Assembly: GCA_003427395.1 (NCBI GenBank)
Contig: BFEA01000035.1
Coordinates: 1,432,204-1,467,581 of the forward strand
Length of the DNA stretch: 35,378 bases
From: Chara braunii
Lineage: Eukaryota; Streptophyta; Charophyceae; Charales; Characeae
Reading direction: 5' to 3'
Numbering within the stretch: position 1 is the stretch's first letter; each line of letters opens with the position of its first letter. The notes beneath the pieces were generated by a model, which ran no database searches, was not told where the DNA came from, and saw only the letters and a list, made by a program, of their open reading frames with translations. The position numbers and the translations under genes are program-made. Shown in pieces: positions 19,573-28,615 of the stretch.

Positions 19573-19942
19573 GGGCCTGGTTGCACTACTCGCCATCCGT
19601 CACATTTCGTGGCGGATGCGTGGAGAGTGAAAAAACTGAGAATCGCGTCAAACTCGAGCCCTGGCTGCACTTACTCGCCATTATATTTCTTCTACACAGA
19701 AGTTATTTTTTTTTTTCTACCTGATGTCGACTCGTGAAGCCCTGCACTCTGCAGAAAGCTGTTTTGTGGAGAGGTCCGACGCCGTGCACAGGCCGGGAAA
19801 CCGAATTCACTCTCCACAACTTGTGTCGACGGTGTGGCGAGCCGTCTGACACATCTTGCATTCTTCAAGTTTGGCGAGTAAGTGCAACCAGGCACCTACT
19901 CGCCAAACTTGGCTTATGGAGAGTAGTGCAACTAAGCCCTTA
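19573..19942. mobile_element. Middle nested MITE
   Basis: GGGCCTGGTTGCACTACTC at 19573 is mirrored by GAGTAGTGCAACTAAGCCC ending at ~19940, followed by TTA. The left flank is a poly(A)-rich run and hides the duplicate of the target site. Confidence 0.6.
19656..19893. mobile_element. Inner nested MITE
   Basis: GCCCTGGCTGCACTTACTCGCCA at the left (split: GCCCTGGCTG, CACTTACTCGCCA) is mirrored by TGGCGAGTAAGTGCAACCAG near 19873-19892. About 238 bp; non-coding. Confidence 0.55.
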
Positions 19943-20306
19943 GGGAGGTCCGGAGGACCCTTGAAACGCCTTGGTTTTCCTAGAGTGGGCCTTGAGTCTG
20001 GGCGGACAACCCAGGCTGGCGCTGTCCTGTGATGAAATGGCCGAGCTCAGGAAGTAAGGAACAACTCTAGCTTTTCTAGAGTCTAGAGCTAGTGCCGGGA
20101 TGCTTAGATTTTAGGACTTTTCGTGACTCTGACAGCTCTAGAGCGACTTTTTAAAATTTTCACGAGTCTGGAGTAGTGGAGCGAGGCCCTATGCTGCACT
20201 ACTCTCGAAATGCACAACAGACAAAAATCATGGCGGTGTGCCTTTCCATATTCTAGGCGAAGATTCACTCTCCTTTTGCACATTTCGAGATTAGTGCATC
20301 GAGGCC

Positions 20307-20617
20307 CTATGTATGTTCTTTAGATGCAGTGTGAAGTGGAAGTTCCGTTGAAGGCCATGGAGCTTTTTTGTTTTTGTTTTTTCGCAAAATCCAAAATTTG
20401 TTTCGTAATTCAAAACAGAGGCCGGAAACAAAAAGGATAAAGAAAAACAGAGGTCGGCGGGAATCTCTGTATTACTCCCGGGTAAAAGTCCGGTGACCAC
20501 AGAGTTTGTATGATGAGCGGCCGGCAGTCCGCAGTGAGGGTTATCCTACCGAATTGTTCGCGGCGCGCCGGTAAATGAGGCAAGGAGCAAGGGCGCAGAT
20601 GGGGGTGATCGATCCAT
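20307..20617. other. No recognised feature
   Basis: Single-copy-looking sequence between the MITE cluster and a small tandem repeat. No supported frame or motif. Confidence 0.5.
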
Positions 20618-20714
20618 GTGTCCGACTACTCTTTTCTTCAACACATTCGCGTGTCCGACTACTGTTTCTTCAACACATCCGTGTGTCCGACTACTCTTTC
20701 TTCAACACACTTGC
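20618..20714 (+). repeat. Three tandem ~32-bp repeats
   Basis: GTGTCCGACTACT...TTCAACACA begins at 20618, 20651 and 20683. Copies differ by a few bases and one length change. Confidence 0.92.
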
Positions 20715-20720
20715 ATATTT

Positions 20721-20765
20721 CTGATCTGATCTGATCTGATCTGATCTGATCTGATCTGATCTGAT
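20721..20765. repeat. (CTGAT)9 microsatellite
   Basis: Nine consecutive CTGAT units, ending in ATGAT. Confidence 0.97.
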
Positions 20766-21409
20766 ATGATGTGGCAACAATCGGAAAAGAAAAAAGGAAA
20801 GGAAAGGAGATAACTCGAGTGGTACCACGGACTGAGCAAAAAAAAAAAGAAGAGAACGAAAGTGTACCCCATAAGCACCAGTGGGACATGTGCGAAGGTT
20901 TGAACCACGAGAAGCGAAGGGCATAACACACTGGGAAGAGCACCTGGAATGGGCGGAGCTCGGCGCGCAGCGAGGATAATTCGGGGTGAGTGGAGAGGTG
21001 GCGGCAGGGGGACGAGAGACAGATGTTCCCGATAGCCTGGGAGGAGCTCGGCGCGCTGTGGGTGTAGCGCTGTGATGTGTTATCAGACGAAGAGCAGCAG
21101 GAGAAGGAAGTGGAGGAGGAGAAAGAACAGGGAGAGAGAGCGAGAGAGAATAAGCCCGAGCAGGTGGTGAAGGAAGGTGGATTATTGGTTTATTTTTCCC
21201 TTCTTGGGCCGGGGGCTGGGGTGGGGGGGGAGGGGGGAAGGGGTTCAGGAATGGAAGGGGTGAGGGTGGTGTAGAGGAGGGAGGGAGCATTGGCTGGGGT
21301 GGGGTAGGGTGCGGTTGGGAGGTAGTGGTGGGGAGGGAAGGGGCATGGAAACAGGGGAAGGGTGACTGGTTGTCGCCAGGTAAACTGAGTGATGTGATTT
21401 ATGCCTCGA

Positions 21410-21485
21410 CTGATTGATTGATTGACTGATTGATTGATTGACTGATTGATTGATTGACTGATTGATTGATTGATTGGTTGGTTGA
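21410..21485. repeat. GATT/GACT microsatellite
   Basis: Alternating TGATTGATTGACT units, ending in TGGTTGGTTG. Related GATT/CTTG arrays recur at 22690-22850 and 28420-28450. Confidence 0.95.
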
Positions 21486-21604
21486 TAACGTGAGTTATGT
21501 GCTGGCTTTTTCGAATTTCCCATTTCGAATTTACGATGGGAATTGTCCTTGCTTGTTCAGCAACTCGTCGCCATGATCGTGTGACCTGACTGTAGTTTGG
21601 GCTG

Positions 21605-22420
21605 CCTCTTACGATTTGCCAGAATCTTCCACACGCCCTCCCCACGATCTCCCCCTTCTTCACCATCTTCTCTTCCCCCACAATCTTCCCCTCCTCCCTC
21701 CATCTTCCCGTCCTCCCTCCGTATTCCGCTTCTCCCACACTCTCCCCCCTTCCCCCCATCTTCCCCTCCCCTCGCCCCTCGATCTTCCCCTTCTGCCACA
21801 ATCTCCCCTATCTACACATTCTGCCCCTTTGCCCGCAATCTCCCGCTTTCCCCGCATCTTCTCCTCCCCCCTCAATCTTCCCCTTCTCTTCCTCAATCTT
21901 CCCCTTCTCCCACAATCTCCCCGGACTCAACACTCTCCCCCATCTCCATCACTCTCCCCCATCTCCACACTGTCCCCATTACTCGCAATCTCCCTCTTTC
22001 CCCGCAATTTCCCCCTTCTTCACGATCTTCCCCCTTTACACAATTTCCCCCTTCCCGCACAACCTCCTCCTCCTCCTTCACCCTCAATCCCCCCCCCTTC
22101 CCCCCCAACCTCCTTCCTCCGCGCTTTTTCCCTTTCCTTCCCTGCCCTTCATCTGCCCCTCGGGGCAATTTGCGCCGGGAAGAGGACTTCGAAGATCGAT
22201 TGGTGGAGATTTCATCCAGGCAGCCAGACACTACCGTTCAACCAAAGCAAACACCCGATTTACAGACAAGCACGGGGTCTGACAAACGTAAACTTATACA
22301 TTCCATTCCCCCCCCACCTCCTTTCCCCCCCTCTTTCTCCCTCTCCCCCCACCCACCCCCCCCCCCCGGCACTCCTCCCCGCCCTTCCCCCCTCCGCCCC
22401 CCTCCCCCTTTCCGCCCGAA
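21605..22420. repeat. Polypyrimidine low-complexity tract
   Basis: Over 500 bases (21605-22150), then 22303-22420, are nearly all C and T on the plus strand, built from variants of ATCTTCCCCCT. Two different plus frames stay open for about 290 codons, which reflects the lack of A/G-containing stops and not a gene. The encoded text is only S, P, L, F-rich low complexity. The break at 22155-22300 is ordinary mixed sequence. Confidence 0.9.
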
Positions 22421-22689
22421 CTCTGAGGAAAAGCATACGCCTCACCAATTGCGAGCAAGAAGCCGGAGCTTTATGAAATAGAAGCTCTCTTACGATATGT
22501 TCTTCTGATTAGAGGTGTTTTTGATTAGCGAATGGATGGCTGGCAGGTAGCGCCAGCCTGAATTTCATAACCGTTGGATTTTAGGAGGACAGCAATGGGA
22601 GATCTGATCAGATTGGAAGTTGATTGGAGAATCCGTCGATGGGTGGTTCTCTCAATCGAACGTCCGTTGAGAAGCCCATCGTCATCGTC

Positions 22690-22905
22690 ATCAATCATGT
22701 GCTTGCTTGCTTGCTTGCTTGCTTGATTGATTCTTGAGAGCTTGGGGAGGAAGTTCCCTCCGACGACCAAGCATGTGCTTGCTTGTTTGATTGATTGCTT
22801 GATTGATTGCTTGCTTGATTGCTTGATTGCTTGATTGATTGATCGATGCTTGAGAGCTTGGGGAGGAAGTTCCCTCCGACGGCCAAGCAATTGATGTGTA
22901 TGTTG
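22690..22905. repeat. GATT/CTTG microsatellites with a duplicated 50-bp segment
   Basis: The segment GAGAGCTTGGGGAGGAAGTT..CCTCCGACG(A/G)CCAAGCA occurs at about 22734-22783 and 22852-22901, once after each simple repeat array. Confidence 0.9.
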
Positions 22906-23370
22906 TAAGCGACCGAGCAAGAAATCAATCAATCGACTAATCGACTAATCGACTAATCAATCAAACGCGCGATTAATTTAATCAATCGATCGAAAATTTG
23001 ATTGAACTGCTCAAGCAGCGAGAAATCAATCAATCGAGAGTGTTGATCGATCTGAAACCGACTAAGCTATCGATTTAACAGTCGATTATTAATCGGGCGC
23101 AAAAAAGAGAAAAAAATCATTGATTTGTTGATTGATTGATTGATTGATCCATCGTCATCATCGTTTTAAGGATTCATCTACGCTCCTTTTTTTTTTTTAC
23201 ACCTACCCTCCACGAAAGATTACATTTTTTTTTTTCAGCTCTTAAATTAGTTGTCAGCGTTTCATGCACGGATCAATCGATCAAGGAACTGACCAATTAA
23301 TCAGGGAATCGACAAAGCGCGCACTCGACGGCAGCAGATTCTTTTTTTTTATTTTTTTTTGTTCTTCCAG
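22906..23370. other. No gene; ATCGATC/AATCAATC-rich and T-rich sequence
   Basis: Degenerate GATTGATT and ATCGAT words plus poly(T) runs. No supported coding frame. Confidence 0.6.
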
Positions 23371-23543
23371 TTCAGAAGCTGAAGGACGGACTAATTAATT
23401 GGCGGCGAATCAATCGATTGATGATCGATCAAGACGAAATCGATGAAGTTGTGCGATCGAACGGCTGCCAATCAATCAATGAAGTATTGTTGCCCGACTC
23501 GATTGCTGGAAATTGACCTGGCAGGTCGACGTCAGTCCATCAG

Positions 23544-23581
23544 CTGTCTCTTATACACATCTAGATGTGTATAAGAGACAG
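23544..23581. other. Synthetic Nextera mate-pair junction, first
   Basis: CTGTCTCTTATACACATCT (23544-23562) followed at once by its reverse complement. These are Tn5 mosaic ends joined as in the mate-pair circularisation adapter. The frame through it reads SYTHLDVYKRQ, a known mark of adapter contamination in protein databases. Confidence 0.97.
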
Positions 23582-23755
23582 GTTCAGAAGCTGAAGGACG
23601 GACTAATTAATTGGCGGCGAATCAATCGATTGATGATCGATCAAGACGAAATCGATGAAGTTGTGCGATCGAACGGCTGCCAATCAATCAATGAAGTATT
23701 GTTGCCCGACTCGATTGCTGGAAATTGACCTGGCAGGTCGACGTCAGTCCATCAG

Positions 23756-23793
23756 CTGTCTCTTATACACATCTAGATGTGTATAAGAGACAG
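23756..23793. other. Synthetic Nextera mate-pair junction, second
   Basis: Identical to the junction at 23544-23581, one 212-bp period later. Confidence 0.97.
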
Positions 23794-24465
23794 GTTCAGA
23801 AGCTGAAGGACGGACTAATTAATTGGCGGCGAATCAATCGATTGATGATCGATCAAGACGAAATCGATGAAGTTGTGCGATCGAACGGCTGCCAATCAAT
23901 CAATGAAGTATTGTTGCCCGACTCGATTGCTGGAAATTGACCTGGCAGGTCGACGTCAGTCCATCAGTCTGTTATCCTTCTTTTTTTTTTTTTCCCCAAG
24001 TCTGTTATCTTTGGGGATGCGTGGATTCACTGCCACGTTGCAATCCGGTGGTAAGCAACGAAGTGGGTGATTAGGTAGGTGGCAGAGGGGGCTCCTACAG
24101 AGTAAAAATTTTGCCGGTGGCTTCTCTTCCCGGTGGCTTCTTTTCAAAAAAGGAAAAAATATTAAAGGGTGATTAGGTAGGTGGCGGAAGGGGGGGGGCT
24201 CCGACAAAGTAAAAGTTTTGCTCGGTTTCCAGGTGGCTTCTTTTGAAAAAGAAATTCTTATATACGTATATAATATAACGTCATATAGAACTGCCTGGTT
24301 AACCAAAAATATACATATATTGAAAGAAAAAAAAAAAACATACATATCGGTGAACTTGATGTTTGTTTTCGGGAAAAAAAAAAAAGTAGGTGGCTGGGGA
24401 TCTTTCGAGTAAAAGCTTCTCTCGGTTCCGTGTCTTTTTTTTTCCTATATTATAATAATAGGATT

Positions 24466-24498
24466 TCCCCCCCTTCCCCCCCCCCCCCCCCCCCCCCC
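24466..24498. repeat. Poly(C) tract
   Basis: About 30 C with two T. A likely site of sequencing and length error. Confidence 0.95.
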
Positions 24499-24581
24499 TC
24501 TTGTTTCGGACAGGCTCATCGTTTTCGCGCTCATTGATTTGTCTTTTTGTACCCGTTTTTAGAGAGAGGATTATGACCAAG

Positions 24582-25058
24582 GCGCGGGAAACCGGAGAAC
24601 ATGAGCCTTCAAGTCTTTCATCGCCAAGAAATGGCGGGAAATCGACGTGCTTTTCGCGCTCGAGGGTGCGTACGGGATCCGTAGCGTCTTCTTTCCCCCT
24701 GAAGATTTGCCTGATTTCCTATTTAGGAATATGGATGTTGCTTGGCAGAGAAGAAATCGGCGTGAGAGGGGAACAGTCGCGGAAAGCTGACGTGACAGCG
24801 TTTGGCGGCAAAGATGGGGGGGAGGAGGGGGGAAGAACGATGGGGAAAGAAGACATGGGGGGCGGGNNNNNNNNNNNNNNNNNNNNNNNNNNNNNNAGCG
24901 CGGGAGGAGGAAGAAGGGTACGACGCTGACAAGAAGGTGGGAAGTAAGGACTTCGAAATTGGCGGGAAGAGATTGCCAGAAGCCGTCGATATTTTGGCGG
25001 GAAGAAGGACAGACGACGGAAGTAATCATTGCCGGCGAGCGGAAATATCGGCGGGAAA
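24582..25058 (+). promoter_or_regulatory. Cluster of E2F-like sites (GGCGGGAAA and relatives)
   Basis: Three exact matches to the E2F consensus TTTSSCGC (read on the minus strand): 24582-24591, 24633-24641 and 25050-25058. Two near matches (GGCGGGAAG) are at 24961 and 24996. They lie at the 5' end of the metallophosphoesterase exon. They may be true binding sites or just a purine-rich coding repeat. Confidence 0.35.
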
Positions 25059-25366
25059 AGAGCACTGCGCAGACGGAGGGAAAGAAGAAGTGATGTTTTC
25101 CGGAGAAAAGGGCGCCAACGAAGAGGAGAAGGAGCGGCTTGAGAGGGAGAAAGAGGACGAGAAGGGGCATTCCACGTCATCGGCAGAAGATGCATCCTCT
25201 TCTTCTTTCCCTCCATCGCCTGCTGATGATTTGGTATGGGTTGTGCAAATCACGGACATCCACGTCAGCAAATATTATCCCGAAAGAGCGAATGCGTTGA
25301 GGAGACTTGGGGAACTTCTGCGGAGAGTAAAGCCAGCATTGCTTCTAATTACTGGGGACTTAACAG
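24802..25366 (+). CDS. Metallophosphoesterase, TMEM62/At3g03305-like, first exon (partial)
   Basis: The frame ends in VWVVQITDIHVSKYYPERA and KPALLLITGDLTG. These hold the first two metal-binding motifs of the calcineurin-like phosphoesterase fold: D-x-H (Asp 25255-25257, His 25261-25263) and GD (25354-25359). The spacing and wording fit the membrane-anchored TMEM62 / plant At3g03305 family. Ahead of it is a long charged, low-complexity N-terminus. The exon ends at 25366, before GTATGG, a good 5' splice site (phase 1). Later motifs (GNHD, GHxH) are not found to the right, so the rest lies beyond a long intron or is missing. The start is uncertain: a 30-N gap (24867-24896) splits the N-terminus. 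An upstream frame from 24573, with a hydrophobic stretch (ICLISYLGIWMLL) that could be the membrane anchor, would join if the gap length is off by one base. Confidence 0.7.
24867..24896. other. Assembly gap of 30 N
   Basis: Lies inside the coding first exon in a G-rich region; its true length decides the reading frame upstream. Confidence 0.95.
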
Positions 25367-25372
25367 GTATGG
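25367..25372 (+). other. 5' splice donor of exon 1
   Basis: ACAG|GTATGG directly after the codons for LITGDLT. Splicing after the first base of a codon suits family members that continue with Asp. Confidence 0.6.
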
Positions 25373-25433
25373 CTATCTTTTTTTGTTTTTTCTTTTATAT
25401 ATGTATTATGTATGTCGTCAAATAGATATATAT

Positions 25434-25790
25434 GTTTGACGATATATGTATATGTCCTCTTCTCCCTCTCTGCCTACGGTTTACCGGGAAGCTCTGTTTG
25501 ACGATATATATCGGTGAAACTCCGACGAAACAGTCTGTCACAGGCCCTCGTTTGTTGTCCTCTTCTCCCTCCCTGTCTGCCTACGGTTTACCGGGCAGCA
25601 CTGTTTGACGATATACAGTATATGAGTCGGTGAAACTCCGACGAAACAGTCTGTCACAGCCCCTCGTTTATTATATCGTCAAACACAGCTGCCCGGTAAA
25701 CCGTAGGCAGAGAGGGAAGGAGAAGAGGACAACAAACGAGGGGCTGTGACAAGCTGTTTCGTCGGAGTTTCACCTACCTACTCATCAGGG
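25434..25790. repeat. Hairpin-forming dispersed repeat (two direct, one inverted unit)
   Basis: Two direct units at about 25454-25556 and 25557-25668 share TGCCTACGGTTTACCGGG, GTTTGACGATATA and GGTGAAACTCCGACGAAACAG. A third unit at 25670-25775 is inverted and would pair with the second over about 100 bases. A truncated copy lies at 1-68. Confidence 0.85.
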
Positions 25791-25904
25791 GGCTGAACGC
25801 TCAACAACAGTCTGCAGCACTGCCTAACCGATTACACTGTAAGCGATAAACCACCTTAACCCCGGCTGTGGTTAAGCATCAACGGCTTCCCGACAACTGA
25901 TATA

Positions 25905-25950
25905 AACCGCATTGGTTCTAATTACTGCTGACTTAACATGAACGGCTTTT
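25905..25950 (+). repeat. Decayed copy 2 of exon 1 3' end
   Basis: AAACCGCATTGGTTCTAATTACT.GCTGACTTAACATGAACGGC (broken here at the dot) tracks the true exon end at 25331-25375. The donor GT is lost. Confidence 0.7.
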
Positions 25951-25961
25951 TTTTTTTTTTT

Positions 25962-26020
25962 TCCAACCGGCATTGCTTCAGATGTCCTTGTATTTATCAG
26001 GTACTGCTATCTTTTTCTTT
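25962..26020 (+). repeat. Decayed copy 3 of exon 1 3' end
   Basis: Begins CCGGCATTGCTTC, diverges in the middle, then CAGGTACTGCTATCTTTTT, matching the donor and first intron bases of exon 1 (CAGGTATGGCTATCTTTTT). It still has a usable-looking GT. Confidence 0.6.
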
Positions 26021-26047
26021 TATTATTATTTTGTGTTTTTACCTAGG

Positions 26048-26429
26048 CTACCAGCCGGGCCGGCCGGGTCACCCTATTTTCCCGGACGGCCCGGCCGTGC
26101 AAGGACCAGGGAAGGTCGTAGCGCAAAAAAAAAAAAAAAAAAAAACAGAAAAAATTATGTTATGCAGAAAAATAAACTGAACAACTTTTGCCTCAGGGTC
26201 ACATCGAAATTCGTTACCATATTTAAAATAAAAAGTAAAGTAAAAATATATATAAAAGGAATCCAAGGACGATGTACGTAAGAGGTGATGAACAGGTGGG
26301 GCTTTCCTTCCTTCCTTCCTTCTTTTCCTTTCCTTGTTTTGCTTTTTTCTGCCTTTGCGCTACGATTCACAGTGTGACAATATATTTTTTCGACCCGGCC
26401 GGGCAAGTGGCCCCGGGCCACTCTGGTAG
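26048..26429. mobile_element. Fold-back MITE, ~380 bp
   Basis: CTACCAGCCGGGCCGGCCGGG at the left end (CTACCAG, then GC-rich) mirrors CCCGGCCGGGC...CTGGTAG at the right. GTAGCGCAAA (~26118) mirrors TTTGCGCTAC (~26355). Non-coding. It sits between copies 3 and 4 of the exon end. Confidence 0.6.
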
Positions 26430-26451
26430 CGTAGATTTTTACCGTATCATA

Positions 26452-26505
26452 TTTTAAACCGTATTGCTTCTAATTAACAGAGACTTAACAAGGATGCCTA
26501 CCTAG
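26452..26505 (+). repeat. Decayed copy 4 of exon 1 3' end
   Basis: AAACCGTATTGCTTCTAATT, then AACAGAGACTTAACAAGGATGCC, closely follows the true exon end. The donor GT is changed to GG. Confidence 0.7.
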
Positions 26506-26510
26506 GTAGC

Positions 26511-26534
26511 ACTACTACTACTACTAGTAGTAGT
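26511..26534. repeat. Inverted ACT/AGT microsatellite
   Basis: A run of ACT units followed directly by AGT units, a perfect small palindrome. Confidence 0.95.
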
Positions 26535-26896
26535 TAAATTTCAAGCAAAAAAAAAGCCTAGCACTACGACTGAACAGTTTGTTTTGCTTGGATTACCAGT
26601 AAAGCGAATTGCAATTTTGATGTTCTCCCCCCCCCCCGCCACACAAAAACACGAGTTTCAATTTTAAGAATATGTCAGTCCTTCTCCCAAAAGTATATGA
26701 AGTCAATGAAGGATTTACAAGATTTAGTTGTAATTCAACTTTCGGCGGAGAAATTAGTTTTTTTTAACTGAATTTTAGTAATAAATTAAGTAAGAAGCCC
26801 ACTGAATGTAAATCTGCCGTCGGTCCCCCCGAGTGGCATTGAGCAGAGACTGCTGATGCTCATAGGGGGAGGGGACCGGAGGGGAGGCACACTGAC

Positions 26897-27030
26897 TGGC
26901 CCATCGAAGAAGCTCCCGTCCTGATTCTACCGGCTGATCCCTGGCCGGTAACGCCCACCTGCTGGTGGTGCAGCTCCCGCATGTTCCCTCGTTGGAGGCG
27001 TGAGCACGGACGTGGCTGCTACGGGGTTCC
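26897..27030 (+). repeat. Dispersed repeat, copy 2
   Basis: Diverged homologue of 3058-3205: CTGGCCCATCGAAGAAGCTC, ATCCCTGGCC, CACCTGCTGGTGG, GTTGGAGGCGTGAGCACGG and ACGTGGCTGCTACGG in the same order and orientation. Confidence 0.6.
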
Positions 27031-27474
27031 CTGTAATACTATAATGACAATAAAAAAGGCCTGAACGGCCGTCCTGTCCAGATTCGACAGGTAATTGAAT
27101 TGGTTGGGCTTAAGGAATTAGCCTTTTTGAAGATAAAAAATAGAAAAATCGAAGTCTTCGAAACGGAAAAGAAAAAAAAAGAGTGAACGGTCCGTGCAAC
27201 CTTTTTTTGGAGATCGAAAAGAAAAAAATTGTGTGAAGGAGAAGCAAAGGAAAAGGGCAAATACGGGCTCCATTCTTGCAGATGGAACGTTTGCACTCTT
27301 GATTCCTCCCCCCCCTCCTCTCTTCCTTCTAACCTTTTTCTTTTGTGTCTTGCAGATGGAATGTTTGCATCATGGTTACGGTCCGGACGTCTGGATCCCT
27401 TTCCGGAATCCCTTTCCGGACCGTCCACGTCTGGATGTCCGGTCGAATGTCTGGTCCGGTCAGTGGGGGCCGGG

Positions 27475-27813
27475 GGGAAATTTGGTTCGTTCGTGGCCCA
27501 CCCCCCCAAAAAAAAGTTCTGGGATTTTTTAACTATTTTCCGGCCCTTTCAGAAAACCAACGAGGGCCGGGCTGAGACTGATTATGATTGTGAGAGAGAG
27601 AGAGAGAGANAGAGAGAAAGAGAGAGAGAGAGAGAAGGGGGGGGGGGAGAGGGAGAGACAGACAGACATACAGACAGAAACAGAGACAGACAGAGGAGGG
27701 GGGAAATTTGGTTCGTTCATGGCCCACCCCCCCAAAAAATGTTCTGGGATTTTTTGACTATGTTCCGGCCCTTTCAGAAAGCCAACGAGGGCTGGGCTGA
27801 GACTGATTCTGAT

Positions 27814-27866
<53 letters not shown>
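27475..27866 (+). repeat. Duplicated ~120-bp segment with GA microsatellites
   Basis: GGGAAATTTGGTTCGTTC... to ...GGGCTGAGACTGATT is present at 27475-27591 and 27701-27815. Each copy is followed by a (GA)n run (27592-27660 with one N at 27610, and 27817-27866). Open frames through this region only translate the repeat. Confidence 0.92.
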
Positions 27867-27867
<1 letters not shown>

Positions 27868-28513
27868 GCACAGGCTGGATACTGCCTTGAGGTATTTAGG
27901 GCCCAATGCACTCCCTGTCTGTAAACCTTCTGTAGCCTTTTCTTTTCTTTTCTTCTCTTTCTTCTTCTTCTTCTTCTTCTTCTTCTTTTTTTTTTTTTGT
28001 TTTGTCCGGATTTCCCGGACACCAGTCCGGCCGGACCTCATTCTCTGACTGGGTCCAGGTCCGGGTCGGGGTCCGGGCTAACCATGCTTTTCGGAGAAGT
28101 AGTGGTATTCTTAAAATTGAAACTCGCTTTTTTTTTTTTGGGGGGGGGAGGGGGGAGGGGGGCAAAACATCAAAATTGGAACTCGCTTTACTGGCACTCC
28201 GAGCAAAACACACTGTTTGGGGGGTGCAAAATTATGCAGGTACTTGTTCGTGGGACGAGTCAATCATTTGGTGAATGGATGAATCTTAAAGTATCTGCTT
28301 CAGTTGATCCAGTTACACTTGGTGTCTCCATATACAAATAGATGATTGAGATTCGTTTGTCAGGTGTGTGAATGGCAATCCATCATTCAGCGAATGGATA
28401 TGGATGACCAATCAATGAATCAATCAGTGGTTGGTTGGTTGATTGTTCGATTGATTTGTTACGATCGTGGCTAATTCCGTAGTGCAAACTCACAAGGAAA
28501 GACAATGACATTC

Positions 28514-28615
28514 AATTGCAAAAGGAATGAAAGCACTTGAAAAGAGAGAGAGATCCAAGAAGATAATTGCAAAAGGAATGAAAGCACTTGAAAAGAGAGA
28601 GAGACCCAAGAAGAT
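28514..28615. repeat. Two tandem 51-bp repeats
   Basis: AATTGCAAAAGGAATGAAAG begins at 28514 and 28565, with one substitution further on (GATCC versus GACCC). Confidence 0.95.

Larger units (their letters stand above)
19259..20306. mobile_element. Outer MITE, Harbinger-type ends
   Basis: Starts GGGCCTCGTTGCACT at 19259 and ends with its imperfect inverse AGTGCATCGAGGCCC at 20306. Internal inverted words (CTAGAGCTGTCAGA near 19341 and its inverse near 20130) strengthen the pairing. An alternative right end is the related AGTGGAGCGAGGCCC at ~20187. It contains at least two further TIR pairs and has no coding content. Confidence 0.6.
23371..23968. repeat. Artefactual tandem triplication with library adapters
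   Basis: A ~173-bp genomic segment (TTCAGAAGCTGAAGG... to ...GTCCATCAG) appears three times, at 23371-23543, 23583-23755 and 23795-~23968, with no visible difference. The copies are joined by two identical 38-bp synthetic junctions, giving an exact 212-bp period. The natural sequence is almost certainly a single copy. Confidence 0.93.

Noticed and set aside
21597-22481. Overlapping ~290-codon open frames on the plus strand
   Set aside because: The polypyrimidine tract has no stops for trivial reasons; residues are low complexity in both frames at once.
23513-23940. Two 71-codon plus-strand frames containing SYTHLDVYKRQ
   Set aside because: They run through synthetic Nextera junctions; the text is a known adapter signature and not a protein.
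27229-27924. 231-codon plus-strand frame as exon 2 of the metallophosphoesterase
   Set aside because: It translates a duplicated repeat and GA microsatellites; no phosphoesterase motif follows.
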